Below are positions 13,890 to 22,553 of a DNA stretch of 26,844 bases, piece after piece (position 1 is the stretch's first letter; each line of letters opens with the position of its first letter). Source of the stretch: Candidatus Neomicrothrix sp. UBA6944. Its GTDB lineage: Bacteria > Actinomycetota > Acidimicrobiia > Acidimicrobiales > Poriferisodalaceae. A program made the position numbers and the translations under genes. The notes below the pieces were generated by a model, which was not told the DNA's origin, did not search any database, and was given only the letters and a program-made list of their open reading frames with translations. The DNA is taken from positions 1-26,844 of the forward strand of contig DJZU01000107.1 of assembly GCA_002448715.1 (NCBI GenBank), written 5' to 3'.

Positions 13890-14681
13890 CTAGCCAGTAG
13901 CTACACGACGGCCGAGTGCGCGAAATGCCATGGTGAATGTGACTAATCCCAGCCCGACTATGGCTGCAACTGCCTTAAGTAACAGATCATATTCCCAGCC
14001 ATCAGAGAGAACGGACCGCATGCCCTCCAACAGATAAGTGACAGGGTTCCAAGCAGCAACCGTTTTCAGCCATCCGCTCATCAACTCCCGAGGCAAAAAG
14101 CTGGGAGTAAGAAAAGCGAACGGGAAGAAGATCAGGAATGCCGAGTTCACCGCGGCCGGGTTGCCCGTTCGAAGAGCAATCGTGTACGGGAACCCAGTGA
14201 ACGTGAGACTCCAAGCCATCGATAGCACCACAAAAACCATCAGACCAGTGACGCCCGTTCCAAAACTGACTCCAACCGCGAACCCGAGAAGCAACACCAC
14301 TGCCGCCAACGCCAAGGCCAGCACGACGTCGGCAACCATCAGGCCAAGTAGTAGCGAAACCCGACGTATGGGCGTCACAAGCATCCGATCCAAGTATCCG
14401 GTCTGGATATCCGTCACCAACATGTTTGCCCGTGATATTCCGGTAACCGCAAAGATGATCGCCACCGGCAACTGAAAAGCACGGTAATCAATCCCTGGCT
14501 GTCGTTCCACGAATGTTTCAAGAGCGCCGATATTTACAACAAAAAAGAAAACGGGGATTGCCAAGGCTGGTCCGATGAATTCTGGCTCCCGAGAAAGACT
14601 GCGAATAGCCCGACGAGCGACCGTTCTAATGTCGCCAAGGAAACTGTTTCGTTTTGCGATCGGCTCGCGCTGCGTCGTCAT
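13890..14681 (-). CDS. ABC-2 type export permease (DrrB-like)
   Basis: This is the membrane subunit of a two-gene ABC-2 exporter. The 263-aa protein has six hydrophobic helices and the family signatures SREPEFIGPALAIPVFFFVV near 30-49 and NPVTYLLEGMRSVLSDGWEYD near 216-236. Its start overlaps the ATPase stop by 4 nt. DrrAB-type pairs export drugs or lipids or give self-resistance, but many have unknown cargo, and no biosynthetic genes lie nearby to suggest one. Confidence 0.88.
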   Translation of the reverse strand: MTTQREPIAKRNSFLGDIRTVARRAIRSLSREPEFIGPALAIPVFFFVVNIGALETFVERQPGIDYRAFQLPVAIIFAVTGISRANMLVTDIQTGYLDRMLVTPIRRVSLLLGLMVADVVLALALAAVVLLLGFAVGVSFGTGVTGLMVFVVLSMAWSLTFTGFPYTIALRTGNPAAVNSAFLIFFPFAFLTPSFLPRELMSGWLKTVAAWNPVTYLLEGMRSVLSDGWEYDLLLKAVAAIVGLGLVTFTMAFRALGRRVATG

Positions 14682-15631
14682 TCGTCGCCCTCATGAGACA
14701 ATCGGTGACCTGTGGCGCGAAGAAAAACGTCGTCCAATGAGGGCGTTCGCACCGTCAACGATTGAGGCGAAATCCCTTGTCGGCTAAAGGCCACAGCTAC
14801 GTCGGCAACAAGGCTTGCCCCGTCGGCCGTGGAGACGGTCAGACCCCGGGGACCTATGGTGACCTCATCCACTGCTGGTATGTCTTTCGCCACGGCCGCA
14901 GCTTGCTCTAAATTTTCTGACAAGTTGACGACGATAACGTCAGCGCCCACGCTCCGTTTGAGGTCGGCAGGGGTGCCTTCTTGAACAATTCGACCTTGAT
15001 CAATGATGCCGACCCGGTCAGCAAGCGCGTCAGCTTCCTCCAGATACTGGGTAGTCAAGAAAACAGTGACACCGAATTTTTGATTCAGTCGTCTTACTTC
15101 ATCCCACACTCGAACTCTGCTCACTGGATCAAGTCCGGTAGTCGGCTCATCCAAAAATAAGATCTCTGGGTCGTGAATAAGACTCGCTGCCAGGTCGAGT
15201 CTCCGCTTCATTCCTCCGCTGTAGGTCTCCACCCATTCATCAATCGCTTCATCCAGGTCAGCTAGTTCCATTGACCGTTCAACACGTTCGATTCGGTCGG
15301 TTGCACTAAGACCAAAAAGTCGGGCCTGCAGCTCCAAGATTTCTCGGCCGCTTTGTTTGTCATCTAGCGCCGCATCTTGAAGCGCTACACCTATGCGAAC
15401 CCTAACTTTTGCAGCTTCCTTCACTACGTCGTAGCCCGCAACTGATGCCGAACCGTCACTTGGTGAAAGCAGTGTGCATAGAACTCTCACGGTCGTTGAT
15501 TTGCCGGCGCCATTAGGGCCCAAGAAACCGTAAATTTCACCTTTGGAGACGGTCAAATTTACCCCGTCAACTGCGTGGTTATCACCGAACGTTCGCACCA
15601 GATTGCGCGCCTCGATCGCGAGTTCGGTCAT
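14678..15631 (-). CDS. ABC exporter ATPase (DrrA/daunorubicin-resistance family)
   Basis: This is the ATPase partner of the permease. The 317-aa protein has Walker A GPNGAGKST near 39-47, signature YSGGMKRRLDLAASL, Walker B ILFLDEPTTGLDP, and the C-terminal domain typical of DrrA (about 225-317) ending SLDDVFLRATGH. ATG at 15631 is preferred over GTG at 15643 because the family N terminus starts at MTELAI and because TAGTGT (15645-15640) ends 8 nt before it, as in other leaderless starts here. The promoter region is shared with the divergent glutamine-synthetase-like gene. Confidence 0.9.
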   Translation of the reverse strand: MTELAIEARNLVRTFGDNHAVDGVNLTVSKGEIYGFLGPNGAGKSTTVRVLCTLLSPSDGSASVAGYDVVKEAAKVRVRIGVALQDAALDDKQSGREILELQARLFGLSATDRIERVERSMELADLDEAIDEWVETYSGGMKRRLDLAASLIHDPEILFLDEPTTGLDPVSRVRVWDEVRRLNQKFGVTVFLTTQYLEEADALADRVGIIDQGRIVQEGTPADLKRSVGADVIVVNLSENLEQAAAVAKDIPAVDEVTIGPRGLTVSTADGASLVADVAVAFSRQGISPQSLTVRTPSLDDVFLRATGHRLSHEGDE

Positions 15632-15699
15632 AAGGGCTAACACTACTCTCGCTCATCTCACGGAGCTACCAGCGTAAACACTGACCATCGCGCTACAGC

Positions 15700-15705
15700 T
15701 ACGGT
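15700..15705 (+). promoter_or_regulatory. Leaderless -10 box (TACGGT) of the glutamine-synthetase-like gene
   Basis: TACGGT ends 6 nt before the ATG at 15712, the spacing expected when transcription begins at the start codon. No Shine-Dalgarno at normal spacing is evident. No clear -35 element is seen. Confidence 0.4.
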
Positions 15706-15711
15706 TAGGTC

Positions 15712-17076
15712 ATGGCCGATACCTGGAGTCACGAACAACTCGTCGAAGCAACTAAAGACGGAAGCGTCGACACCGTCGTGCTGGCTTTCACGGATCATTA
15801 CGGTCGCCTGATGGGGAAACGTCTCGACGCCGAGTTCTTTCTCGAAGATCCATCTGGCACTCACGCTTGTGATTACCTCTTCACCGTCGACATGGAAATG
15901 GAGCCGCTAGAAGGATTCGCCTTTTCCAATTGGGATCGAGGCTACGGGGATCTGCATCTGACTCCCGACATCCAGACCTTGAGACCCGTACCTTGGCTTG
16001 ATCGAACCGTGCTAATCATATGCGACCCAACAACCGACGATGGAGTTCCGATTGCGGTTGCTCCAAGGTCGATTCTCCGAAACCAAATCAACCGCATTGA
16101 AGCCCTCAACCTCCGAGCCATGGTCGCTTCGGAACTTGAGTATTTTCTGTACCGAACTTCTTACCGCGAGGCCGCGCAAACGGCGTACCGGGAGCTCGAA
16201 CCGGCCGGATGGTACATAGAGGACTATCACCTGTTACAGGGAGCGCGCACCGAAGATCTGAACGGTGCGTTTCGGAGGTACCTCAGTGAAATGGCAGTTC
16301 CAGTTGAGTCGACTAAGGGCGAATTCGGTCGTGGGCAACACGAGTTAAACATTCGATGGAGCGAAGCCCTCGAAATGGCTGACCGACACGTTTTACTTAA
16401 GCAATGTGTCAAAGAAGTTGCTGATCAGAACGGTGCCGCTGCAACGTTTATGGCTAAGCCGCACGACTCTGAAGCGGGTTCGAGTTCACATCTTCATCTG
16501 AGTCTGTGGTCGACCGATGAGCCAAACAATTTGTTCCCAGGAGCCACTGAGATATTGGGGCTTAAAGTGTCGGATACATTTCGCCACTTTTTAGGAGGTT
16601 GGCTGTCTCATTTGCACGAATTGATGCCCTGTTTCGCTCCGACCGTCAACTCTTATAAGCGCTATCAGTCAAAGTCTTGGGCACCGACTGGAGGAGCGTG
16701 GTCACCAGATAACCGAACAGCGGGCTTTCGTATCGTCGGAGAAGGCCAATCATTAAGAATTGAATGTCGCGTCCCGGGTGCCGACGTCAACCCGTATCTC
16801 GCTTACGCCGCCGCGATAGCTGCAGGGTTAGACGGGATCGAAACGAAAATAGAACCTCCACCTGCACTTGAGGGTGACGCTTATAAATCCAGTGCTCAGT
16901 CGCTGCCCAATTCGTTGCGTGAAGCGACAAATATTTTCGGATCAAGCTCGTTTGCTCGACAGGCTTTTGGCAATGAAATGGTAGATCACTACGTTCATTT
17001 CTGGCTGGCGGAAAGCAGTGCATTCGAGTCAGCAGTAACGGACTGGGAGCGCAAGAGGTATTTCGAGCAGATCTGA
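15712..17076 (+). CDS. Glutamine-synthetase-family gamma-glutamyl ligase
   Basis: Enzymes of this fold join glutamate through its gamma-carboxyl to ammonia or an amine using ATP. The 454-aa protein shows FTDHYGRLMGKRLDAEFF in the beta-grasp domain, SELEYFLY (first metal-binding Glu) near 140-147, FGRGQHELNI near 205-214, SSSHLHLSLW near 262-271, NSYKRY near 316-321 and RIECRVPGADVNPYLAYAA near the nucleotide site. The pattern is closer to the PuuA/GlnA3/GlnA4 group (polyamine, ethanolamine or similar acceptors) than to assimilatory GlnA: it lacks the classical GlnA adenylylation-loop context. An amidase and an M20 peptidase follow, which suggests amide or peptide catabolism, but neither neighbour fixes the substrate. 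Confidence 0.85.
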   Translation: MADTWSHEQLVEATKDGSVDTVVLAFTDHYGRLMGKRLDAEFFLEDPSGTHACDYLFTVDMEMEPLEGFAFSNWDRGYGDLHLTPDIQTLRPVPWLDRTVLIICDPTTDDGVPIAVAPRSILRNQINRIEALNLRAMVASELEYFLYRTSYREAAQTAYRELEPAGWYIEDYHLLQGARTEDLNGAFRRYLSEMAVPVESTKGEFGRGQHELNIRWSEALEMADRHVLLKQCVKEVADQNGAAATFMAKPHDSEAGSSSHLHLSLWSTDEPNNLFPGATEILGLKVSDTFRHFLGGWLSHLHELMPCFAPTVNSYKRYQSKSWAPTGGAWSPDNRTAGFRIVGEGQSLRIECRVPGADVNPYLAYAAAIAAGLDGIETKIEPPPALEGDAYKSSAQSLPNSLREATNIFGSSSFARQAFGNEMVDHYVHFWLAESSAFESAVTDWERKRYFEQI

Positions 17077-17109
17077 CTTTCGATCAACTGCCCTAATGAC
17101 TCGATGCAA

Positions 17110-18531
17110 CTATGAGTCCAACAGCGGAGGTCTTCGTTCCCCTATTCGAGTGGCCTGTTCGTAGGCGTACGCGAGTTCCAAAACCGAGCGATCTTCGAGA
17201 CTGCGGCCGACAAGCTGTAGTCCGACTGGCAGATCGTCTTCTGTGAAAGCGGCGGGCACCGATATCGCCGGGTGAGTCGTGGTGGTGATATCACTGCATG
17301 ACCGCATCCAATCGATATAAGTGTCGAAATGGATCCCCTCAATTTCTTCGATGTATTCGATTCCTTTGGCAAACGGTGGCACTTGGGTGACCGGACAAGC
17401 CAAGAACTCGATGTCACTCATGAAGTCTTGCAGATCGGCAAACATTCGGGCTTGCTGGTAACACGCTTCAACGTGATCTTTCATGCTCATCGAAAGCCCT
17501 TTTTCGGCATTCCAGACAACAGTTTCCTTTAGTTGGTCCCTGTGTTTTTCAAGCAGTGGCGCATAGCTATGGGCGAACATTCCAGCTCGAAGTGTTTGAA
17601 AGATTTCTGGTGCAGCAGAAAGATCTGGCCATTCCTCTACGACCTCGCAACCTAAATCTGAAAGTACGTCGGGCGTGCCAGCGAGGGCCTTTCGTACCGC
17701 CGGGTCGACCGGCAGACCTCCCAAGTCCGGAGACCATGCGACTTTCACACCCCGAAGGTCTCTCTGCAAGGGCCCCCCAAATAGCTCTGGTGATTCTGAG
17801 TTTGAGTTCGGCGCAAGTTGGTGTGGCCCAGCTATGACCTGCATAAACAAAGCTATGTCGCTAACAGTCCGGGCCATGGGTCCTTTTGTAGCCATATGAA
17901 GCCAAAGGTTGGTGTTCGGGACAGACGGGACACGTCCCGCCGAGGGCCTAAAGCCAACCACGTTGCAAAACGCTGCGGGATTACGTAAGGACCCGCCGAG
18001 ATCAGAGCCGTCCGCTAGCGGCAACATGCGAGCCGCTAGCGCTACCGCTGCTCCCCCACTGCTCCCACCGCATGTCCGAGAGGTGTCGTAGGGATTCGGC
18101 GTAACCCCGAACACTTCGTTAAAAGTCTGCGAACCTGCACCAAATTCAGGCGTATTTGTTTTGCCCAGCATGATCGCACCGGCGTTTCGCATACGCTCAA
18201 CTATCAGGTCATCTTCGTCGGGCACACGGTTTCGATAGATGGGGGAACCGAGCGTGGTAAGAACCCCAGCGGTGTCGACTAGGTCCTTATGAGCGACCGG
18301 CAATCCATGCAACAAACCGAGAGGTTCACCTCGAGCAAATGCGTTATCGGCCTTACCGGCACTTTCCTTGGCTAGCTCCGGGACAAGGGTGACGATGGCG
18401 TTGAGTTCAGGATTGGTGCGTTCGATTCTTGCTAGATGCGCATCCAACAGCTCTCGAGCACTGATATCTCCTTGCAGCAACGAACGTCGCATCTCCAGTG
18501 CCGTCAGATCGCACAACATCTCGTTAACCAC
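17110..18531 (-). CDS. Amidase-signature family hydrolase
   Basis: Amidase-signature enzymes hydrolyse C-N amide bonds with a Ser-cisSer-Lys triad. All three are visible in this 473-aa protein: Lys in LPVAHKDLVDT near residue 82, the cis-Ser in TCGGSSGGAAVALAA near 156, and the nucleophile in ADGSDLGGSLRNPAAF near 180. The C-terminal block AISVPAAFTEDDLPVGLQLVG is also typical. It lacks GatB/GatC neighbours, so it is probably a catabolic amidase, not GatA. The GTG at 18531 is uncertain; ATG at 18519 (four residues later) is an equal candidate. It converges with the ligase gene. Confidence 0.88.
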   Translation of the reverse strand: MVNEMLCDLTALEMRRSLLQGDISARELLDAHLARIERTNPELNAIVTLVPELAKESAGKADNAFARGEPLGLLHGLPVAHKDLVDTAGVLTTLGSPIYRNRVPDEDDLIVERMRNAGAIMLGKTNTPEFGAGSQTFNEVFGVTPNPYDTSRTCGGSSGGAAVALAARMLPLADGSDLGGSLRNPAAFCNVVGFRPSAGRVPSVPNTNLWLHMATKGPMARTVSDIALFMQVIAGPHQLAPNSNSESPELFGGPLQRDLRGVKVAWSPDLGGLPVDPAVRKALAGTPDVLSDLGCEVVEEWPDLSAAPEIFQTLRAGMFAHSYAPLLEKHRDQLKETVVWNAEKGLSMSMKDHVEACYQQARMFADLQDFMSDIEFLACPVTQVPPFAKGIEYIEEIEGIHFDTYIDWMRSCSDITTTTHPAISVPAAFTEDDLPVGLQLVGRSLEDRSVLELAYAYEQATRIGERRPPLLDS

Positions 18532-18633
18532 CCCGTCATTCCATCACACAGCGGAGGAAACGCTGTACATCTCGTACGAGGTGTCTGTTCTGAGAGCTCC
18601 TTTAGATGTCCGGCATCAGATGACTAATGGCTC

Positions 18634-18639
18634 TACGCT
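18634..18639 (+). promoter_or_regulatory. Leaderless -10 box (TACGCT) of the M20 peptidase gene
   Basis: TACGCT ends 6 nt before the ATG at 18646, matching the geometry seen before three other plus-strand first genes. No ribosome-binding site lies upstream of this ATG. Confidence 0.4.
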
Positions 18640-18645
18640 CGTCTA

Positions 18646-19998
18646 ATGGCCACCGACAAAGAAGCCCGCACACAAACAACCGTTGAGCTTTTGCAGACTC
18701 TGATCAGGAATGCATGCGTGAACGACGGGACCCCGACCTCTGGAAACGAAACCCTCAACAGCGACGCTTTGGAAACATTTCTTGAGGGGCCTGGCATCGA
18801 CATTGAGACGTTCGAACCCACGCCCGGTAGGAAATCATTAGTAGCGCGAATCGCCGGCACGGACCCCAACGCCCCAAGCCTCTGTTTGATGGGTCATACA
18901 GATGTCGTTCCCGTAAATCCAGACGGTTGGGAACGCGACCCCTTTGGAGGGGAACTCGTTGATGGAGAAGTTTGGGGCCGCGGCGCAGTCGACATGCTCA
19001 ACCTGACATCATCGCAGGCAGTCGCATTCAAACATTTGGCCCAAAACGACTTTCGACCCTCTGGGGATTTCATCTACTTCGCCGTAGCCGACGAGGAGTC
19101 CGGCTCAGCCCACGGCGCTCAGTGGATGGCCGATCACCATCCTGAGGCAATTATGGCCGACTACGTACTCACTGAAAATGGTGGATTACATACCGGTGAC
19201 TCAGATAATCCCCACATAGGAATGAACGTTGGAGAGAAGGGTGTCGCCTGGCGGCGAATCCGTATCAAAGGAACCCCCGGACACGGTTCCGCACCATTCA
19301 AGTCAGATAATGCGCTAGTGCGTGCTGCAGGAGTTGTCCAACGCCTAGCCGACTATCGACCTCCACCACAGTTTCATGAACTATGGCGCCAACAGGTCAA
19401 CATTTTGGACGTCGACGACGAGACAAAGTCGATCATGCTCGACGAAGCGAAAATCGAAGACTGGTTGGACGCGCATCCAGTCGAAGGGCTCGCTCGCCAT
19501 TTTTACAGCTGCACCCATACTACGTTTTCACCAAACGTCGCTCAATCGGACCGACGGATGAAAACCAACGTCATTCCGGATCAAATCGACGTCAACGTTG
19601 ACATACGAACTCTGCCCGGCGAGTCCGGTGCTGAGGTTCAGGCGCATTTGGATACTGCTTTGGGAGACTTAGCGGATCAAGTTGATGTCGAGATCATCAT
19701 GAACGATCCAGCAAGCATTAGCCGGATAGACAACCCTATGTGGGACACAATTCAGAAGGCCGTGAATCAGCCTTTCCCCAGCGCACGACTTGTGCCTCAA
19801 CTCATAGTTGGCTTCACTGACGCGCGCGTGTACCGCAATCTCGGATCAATTGCCTATGGAGCAGGTCTGTTCAGTCCCGACTTGAAGTCCAGTGACTTCA
19901 TGAGCCGTTTCCACGGACATAATGAGCGGATAGACGTCGAATCACTTAGTTTGACTACCCAATTTTGGATTGACGTTTGTCAAGATTTTCTCAGTTGA
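18646..19998 (+). CDS. M20 family zinc metallopeptidase / deacylase
   Basis: M20 enzymes (ArgE, DapE, carboxypeptidase and aminoacylase types) use two Zn ions to cleave peptide or N-acyl bonds. The 450-aa protein shows LMGHTDVVPVNPDGW (first His) near 81-95, GRGAVDM with the bridging Asp near 112-118, VADEESGSAHGAQWM with the catalytic and metal Glu near 146-160, RIKGTPGHGSAPF in the lid domain near 206-218, and the last His in RFHGHNERID near 423-432. Length is at the upper end, as in the PM20-type carboxypeptidases. It is separate from the downstream suf genes, with a promoter in the 90-nt gap. Confidence 0.88.
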   Translation: MATDKEARTQTTVELLQTLIRNACVNDGTPTSGNETLNSDALETFLEGPGIDIETFEPTPGRKSLVARIAGTDPNAPSLCLMGHTDVVPVNPDGWERDPFGGELVDGEVWGRGAVDMLNLTSSQAVAFKHLAQNDFRPSGDFIYFAVADEESGSAHGAQWMADHHPEAIMADYVLTENGGLHTGDSDNPHIGMNVGEKGVAWRRIRIKGTPGHGSAPFKSDNALVRAAGVVQRLADYRPPPQFHELWRQQVNILDVDDETKSIMLDEAKIEDWLDAHPVEGLARHFYSCTHTTFSPNVAQSDRRMKTNVIPDQIDVNVDIRTLPGESGAEVQAHLDTALGDLADQVDVEIIMNDPASISRIDNPMWDTIQKAVNQPFPSARLVPQLIVGFTDARVYRNLGSIAYGAGLFSPDLKSSDFMSRFHGHNERIDVESLSLTTQFWIDVCQDFLS

Positions 19999-20032
19999 TC
20001 TTTACCCACCTTTTAATTGTGAATAAGTGGGG

Positions 20033-20081
20033 TTGATTTGCACTATTGAGACAGTGTTAATTCTTGCTGCGCCCATAGAAT
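20033..20081 (+). promoter_or_regulatory. Promoter region and candidate operator of sufC-sufS-sufU
   Basis: Two overlapping promoters can be drawn. TTGATT (20033-20038) with 17 nt to GTTAAT (20056-20061) gives a leadered transcript. TAGAAT (20076-20081), ending 7 nt before the ATG at 20089, gives a leaderless one. Between the first -35 and -10 lies CACTATTGAGACAGTG (20041-20056), whose ends CACT and AGTG are inverted repeats, an apt place for a repressor. Suf operons are often controlled by Rrf2-family or SufR Fe-S regulators, but no such gene is in the window. Confidence 0.45.
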
Positions 20082-20088
20082 TAGTTAT

Positions 20089-20838
20089 ATGGCATCGCCA
20101 CTCTTCGAGATTGAGGCACTCGAGGTTCGGGCCTTTGAAGGCCCGGACATCTTGCACGGCGTTGATCTAGCGATCGGCGCGGGCGAAATTCATGCTGTTA
20201 TGGGTCCCAATGGGTCAGGTAAGTCAACGCTAGCTACGACAATCATGGGCTCGCCCGAATATGAGGTCACAGCGGGTCATCTCCGGATGAAGGGCGATGA
20301 CATCACCGACTGGGACGCAGATGTCCGAGCGAAGGCGGGCATGTTTCTTGCTTTCCAATACCCTCAAGAAATTTCGGGTGTCTCAGTGAGAAATTTTTTG
20401 CGTCAAGCAGCCTCTGCTCGACGCGGCGAAGACGTTTCAGCCATCGACATTTACGTAGCGATGCAAGAATGGATGGAGCGACTCGACATGGATCCCTCAT
20501 TCATGGATCGATACCTGAACGAGGGCTTCTCAGGAGGAGAGAAGAAAAGAAACGAGATACTTCAACTCGCAATTCTCGAACCTGAATTTGCTGTGCTCGA
20601 CGAGACGGATTCTGGTCTTGATGTCGATGCCTTGCGGGTCGTCGCTAACGGTGTTCGGGAAGTACACGATTCGCGTCCCGAGATGGGTGTTCTACTCATT
20701 ACCCACTACCAAAGGCTTCTAACCGAACTTCAACCCGATCACGTCCATATTCTTTTCGATGGGCGCATCGTCGAATCGGGTGGGCCGGAGTTAGCTCAAA
20801 GGTTGGAACGGGAAGGCTACGAACGGTTTGAAACATGA
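20089..20838 (+). CDS. sufC: SufC Fe-S assembly ATPase (copy 1)
   Basis: SufC is the ABC-type ATPase that drives Fe-S cluster building on SufB/SufD. The 249-aa protein has Walker A GPNGSGKST near 39-47, SufC-type FLAFQYPQEISGVSVRNFLR near 84-103, signature FSGGEKKRNEILQLA near 145-159, and AVLDETDSGLDVDALR, the SufC form of Walker B/D-loop. There is no membrane partner, as expected. It overlaps sufS by 4 nt (ATGA), so the group is translated together. A second complete SufC, clearly diverged, is encoded on the other strand at 23386-24216. Confidence 0.93.
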   Translation: MASPLFEIEALEVRAFEGPDILHGVDLAIGAGEIHAVMGPNGSGKSTLATTIMGSPEYEVTAGHLRMKGDDITDWDADVRAKAGMFLAFQYPQEISGVSVRNFLRQAASARRGEDVSAIDIYVAMQEWMERLDMDPSFMDRYLNEGFSGGEKKRNEILQLAILEPEFAVLDETDSGLDVDALRVVANGVREVHDSRPEMGVLLITHYQRLLTELQPDHVHILFDGRIVESGGPELAQRLEREGYERFET

Positions 20839-22064
20839 CCCTGCCACCAGACCTCAAAGATAGATTCCCGCTTTTGTCGCAAATAGTTAATGGGCACAAG
20901 ATCGTTTATTTGGATTCGGCTGCGTCTTCACAAAAACCGGACTGTGTCATTGACGCTATGAATAACTACTACAAAACCATTAATGCCAACGTGCACAGGG
21001 GCGCATACGAAATTGCTGCTCAGGCTACCGAGGAAATGGAACAAGCGAGAAGGCGGGTCGCTACCTTCATCGGAAGCGAATCCCCTCACGAGGTTGTCTT
21101 TACCAAGAACGCAACCGAATCCTTCAACCTCATTGCTAGGTCGTGGGGTGGAAGCAATCTCTCTCATGGGGACGCTGTTCTGATCACCGATATGGAGCAC
21201 CACGCGAATATTGTGCCGTGGCAGATACTGAGTGCCGAAAAGGGCTTCGAAATTCGCTGGCTACCTCTAACTCCTGATGGTCTTCTAGATTTAGACCAGC
21301 TAGATCAGCTCTTGGACGGGGTGAAAATCGTGAGCGTTACTGCCATGAGTAACGTCTTGGGAACCCTAAATCCAATTTCTGAAATTTCGGAAAGAGCTCA
21401 CGCTGCAGGAGCGTTAGTGGCGGTTGATGGCAGTCAATACGTGCCTCACCTTCCAACCGATGTCCACGATCTACAAGCTGATTTACTGTGCTTTACCGGA
21501 CATAAGATGTGCGGACCAACTGGGATCGGTGTGCTGTGGGGTCGTGAAGAAGTCCTTGACTCAATGCCGCCTTTTCTCGGGGGTGGCGAGATGATTCTTG
21601 ATGTTCGACGTGACGGATTCACGCCCAACGAGTTACCCCATAAGTTTGAGGCCGGGACACCTCCCATAGCAGAAATTATCGGCCTCGGCGCGGCTGTAGA
21701 TTTTCTTGACTCTCTGGGTATGGAAAACGTTCGACAACACGAAATCGCGCTTACCGACTACGCTCTCCGCTCTTTAAACAAGCGGTATGGCGAAGAGCTC
21801 GTGATCCACGGGCCAAGCGACCCTTTGCAGCGCGGAGGGGTGATTTCTCTTGAGTACCGAGACGTTCATCCTCACGACTTGAGTCAGGTCTTGGACCAGC
21901 GTGGCATTTGTATCAGAGCCGGTCATCACTGCGCTAAGCCGTTGATGAAAGAGCTAGGGGTAGTGGCTACGTCGAGAGCCTCAATGTACTTATACAACAA
22001 CGAGTCCGACGTTGATGCCTTGGTTGATTCCTTAGAGTCGGCCGGTGAAATGTTTGCGCTGTAG
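20835..22064 (+). CDS. sufS: SufS cysteine desulfurase
   Basis: SufS is a PLP enzyme that takes sulfur from cysteine and hands it to SufU. The 409-aa protein shows NVHRGAYEIAAQATE near 48-62, MEHHANIVPWQ with the PLP-stacking His near 125-127, VDGSQYVPHLPTDV near 198-211, the PLP Lys in CFTGHKMCGPTG near 225, and the persulfide Cys in RAGHHCAKPLMKELG near 370. The SufS-type short active-site loop fits class II. It begins inside the sufC stop and is followed by sufU after 15 nt. Confidence 0.95.
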   Translation: MTLPPDLKDRFPLLSQIVNGHKIVYLDSAASSQKPDCVIDAMNNYYKTINANVHRGAYEIAAQATEEMEQARRRVATFIGSESPHEVVFTKNATESFNLIARSWGGSNLSHGDAVLITDMEHHANIVPWQILSAEKGFEIRWLPLTPDGLLDLDQLDQLLDGVKIVSVTAMSNVLGTLNPISEISERAHAAGALVAVDGSQYVPHLPTDVHDLQADLLCFTGHKMCGPTGIGVLWGREEVLDSMPPFLGGGEMILDVRRDGFTPNELPHKFEAGTPPIAEIIGLGAAVDFLDSLGMENVRQHEIALTDYALRSLNKRYGEELVIHGPSDPLQRGGVISLEYRDVHPHDLSQVLDQRGICIRAGHHCAKPLMKELGVVATSRASMYLYNNESDVDALVDSLESAGEMFAL

Positions 22065-22079
22065 GTAGAGGATTATCAA

Positions 22080-22547
22080 GTGTCTGGACTCGAAGAGCTC
22101 TACAAAGAAATCATCCTTGATCACTACCGGAATCCTCGTCACAAAGGAGAGCTTGAGTGTCCCCCGGCGCACAAAACCGAGGGATTCAATCCGCTGTGCG
22201 GTGATGAGGTTTCTCTTACCTTCTTGGTCGAGGAAGGTTCAATAAAGCAATTGCGAATAGCAGGACAGGGTTGTTCGATCAGTCAGGCTTCGGCGTCAAT
22301 GATGGCCGCAGCAATTCAAGACAAATCCATAGACGAAGTCCGCAATTTGACTCGTGAGTTCAAAGCCATGATGTCTATTCATGAGGAAACAATGACCAAC
22401 TCTGATCAGGAGTCAGTTTCGGCGGCAGCCCTCACTTTGGGAGACCTTGAAGCCCTAAAGGGCGTTGTTAAATTCCCAGTCCGCATTAAGTGCGCGACTC
22501 TTTCTTGGAACACGTTGTTGACGGGTCTAGACGACCTGGACGCGTAA
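22080..22547 (+). CDS. sufU: SufU sulfur acceptor / zinc protein
   Basis: SufU accepts the persulfide from SufS using a zinc site with Cys ligand swap. The 155-aa protein carries the expected ligands: FNPLCGDEV (Cys near 40 and Asp near 42), GQGCSISQASASMM (Cys near 66) and RIKCATLSW (Cys near 139). The insertion between the second and third Cys, characteristic of SufU over IscU, is present. GTG at 22080 has AGAGGA about 8 nt upstream. It ends the plus-strand group and meets the NUDIX gene tail to tail with 6 nt between stops. Confidence 0.93.
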   Translation: MSGLEELYKEIILDHYRNPRHKGELECPPAHKTEGFNPLCGDEVSLTFLVEEGSIKQLRIAGQGCSISQASASMMAAAIQDKSIDEVRNLTREFKAMMSIHEETMTNSDQESVSAAALTLGDLEALKGVVKFPVRIKCATLSWNTLLTGLDDLDA

Positions 22548-22553
22548 CACCAT

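Noticed and set aside
15712..17076. Assimilatory glutamine synthetase glnA
   Set aside because: The motifs and N terminus fit the PuuA/GlnA3-GlnA4 side group better.
17110..18531. GatA subunit of Glu-tRNA amidotransferase
   Set aside because: No gatB or gatC nearby and the neighbourhood is catabolic; the amidase signature alone does not make it GatA.
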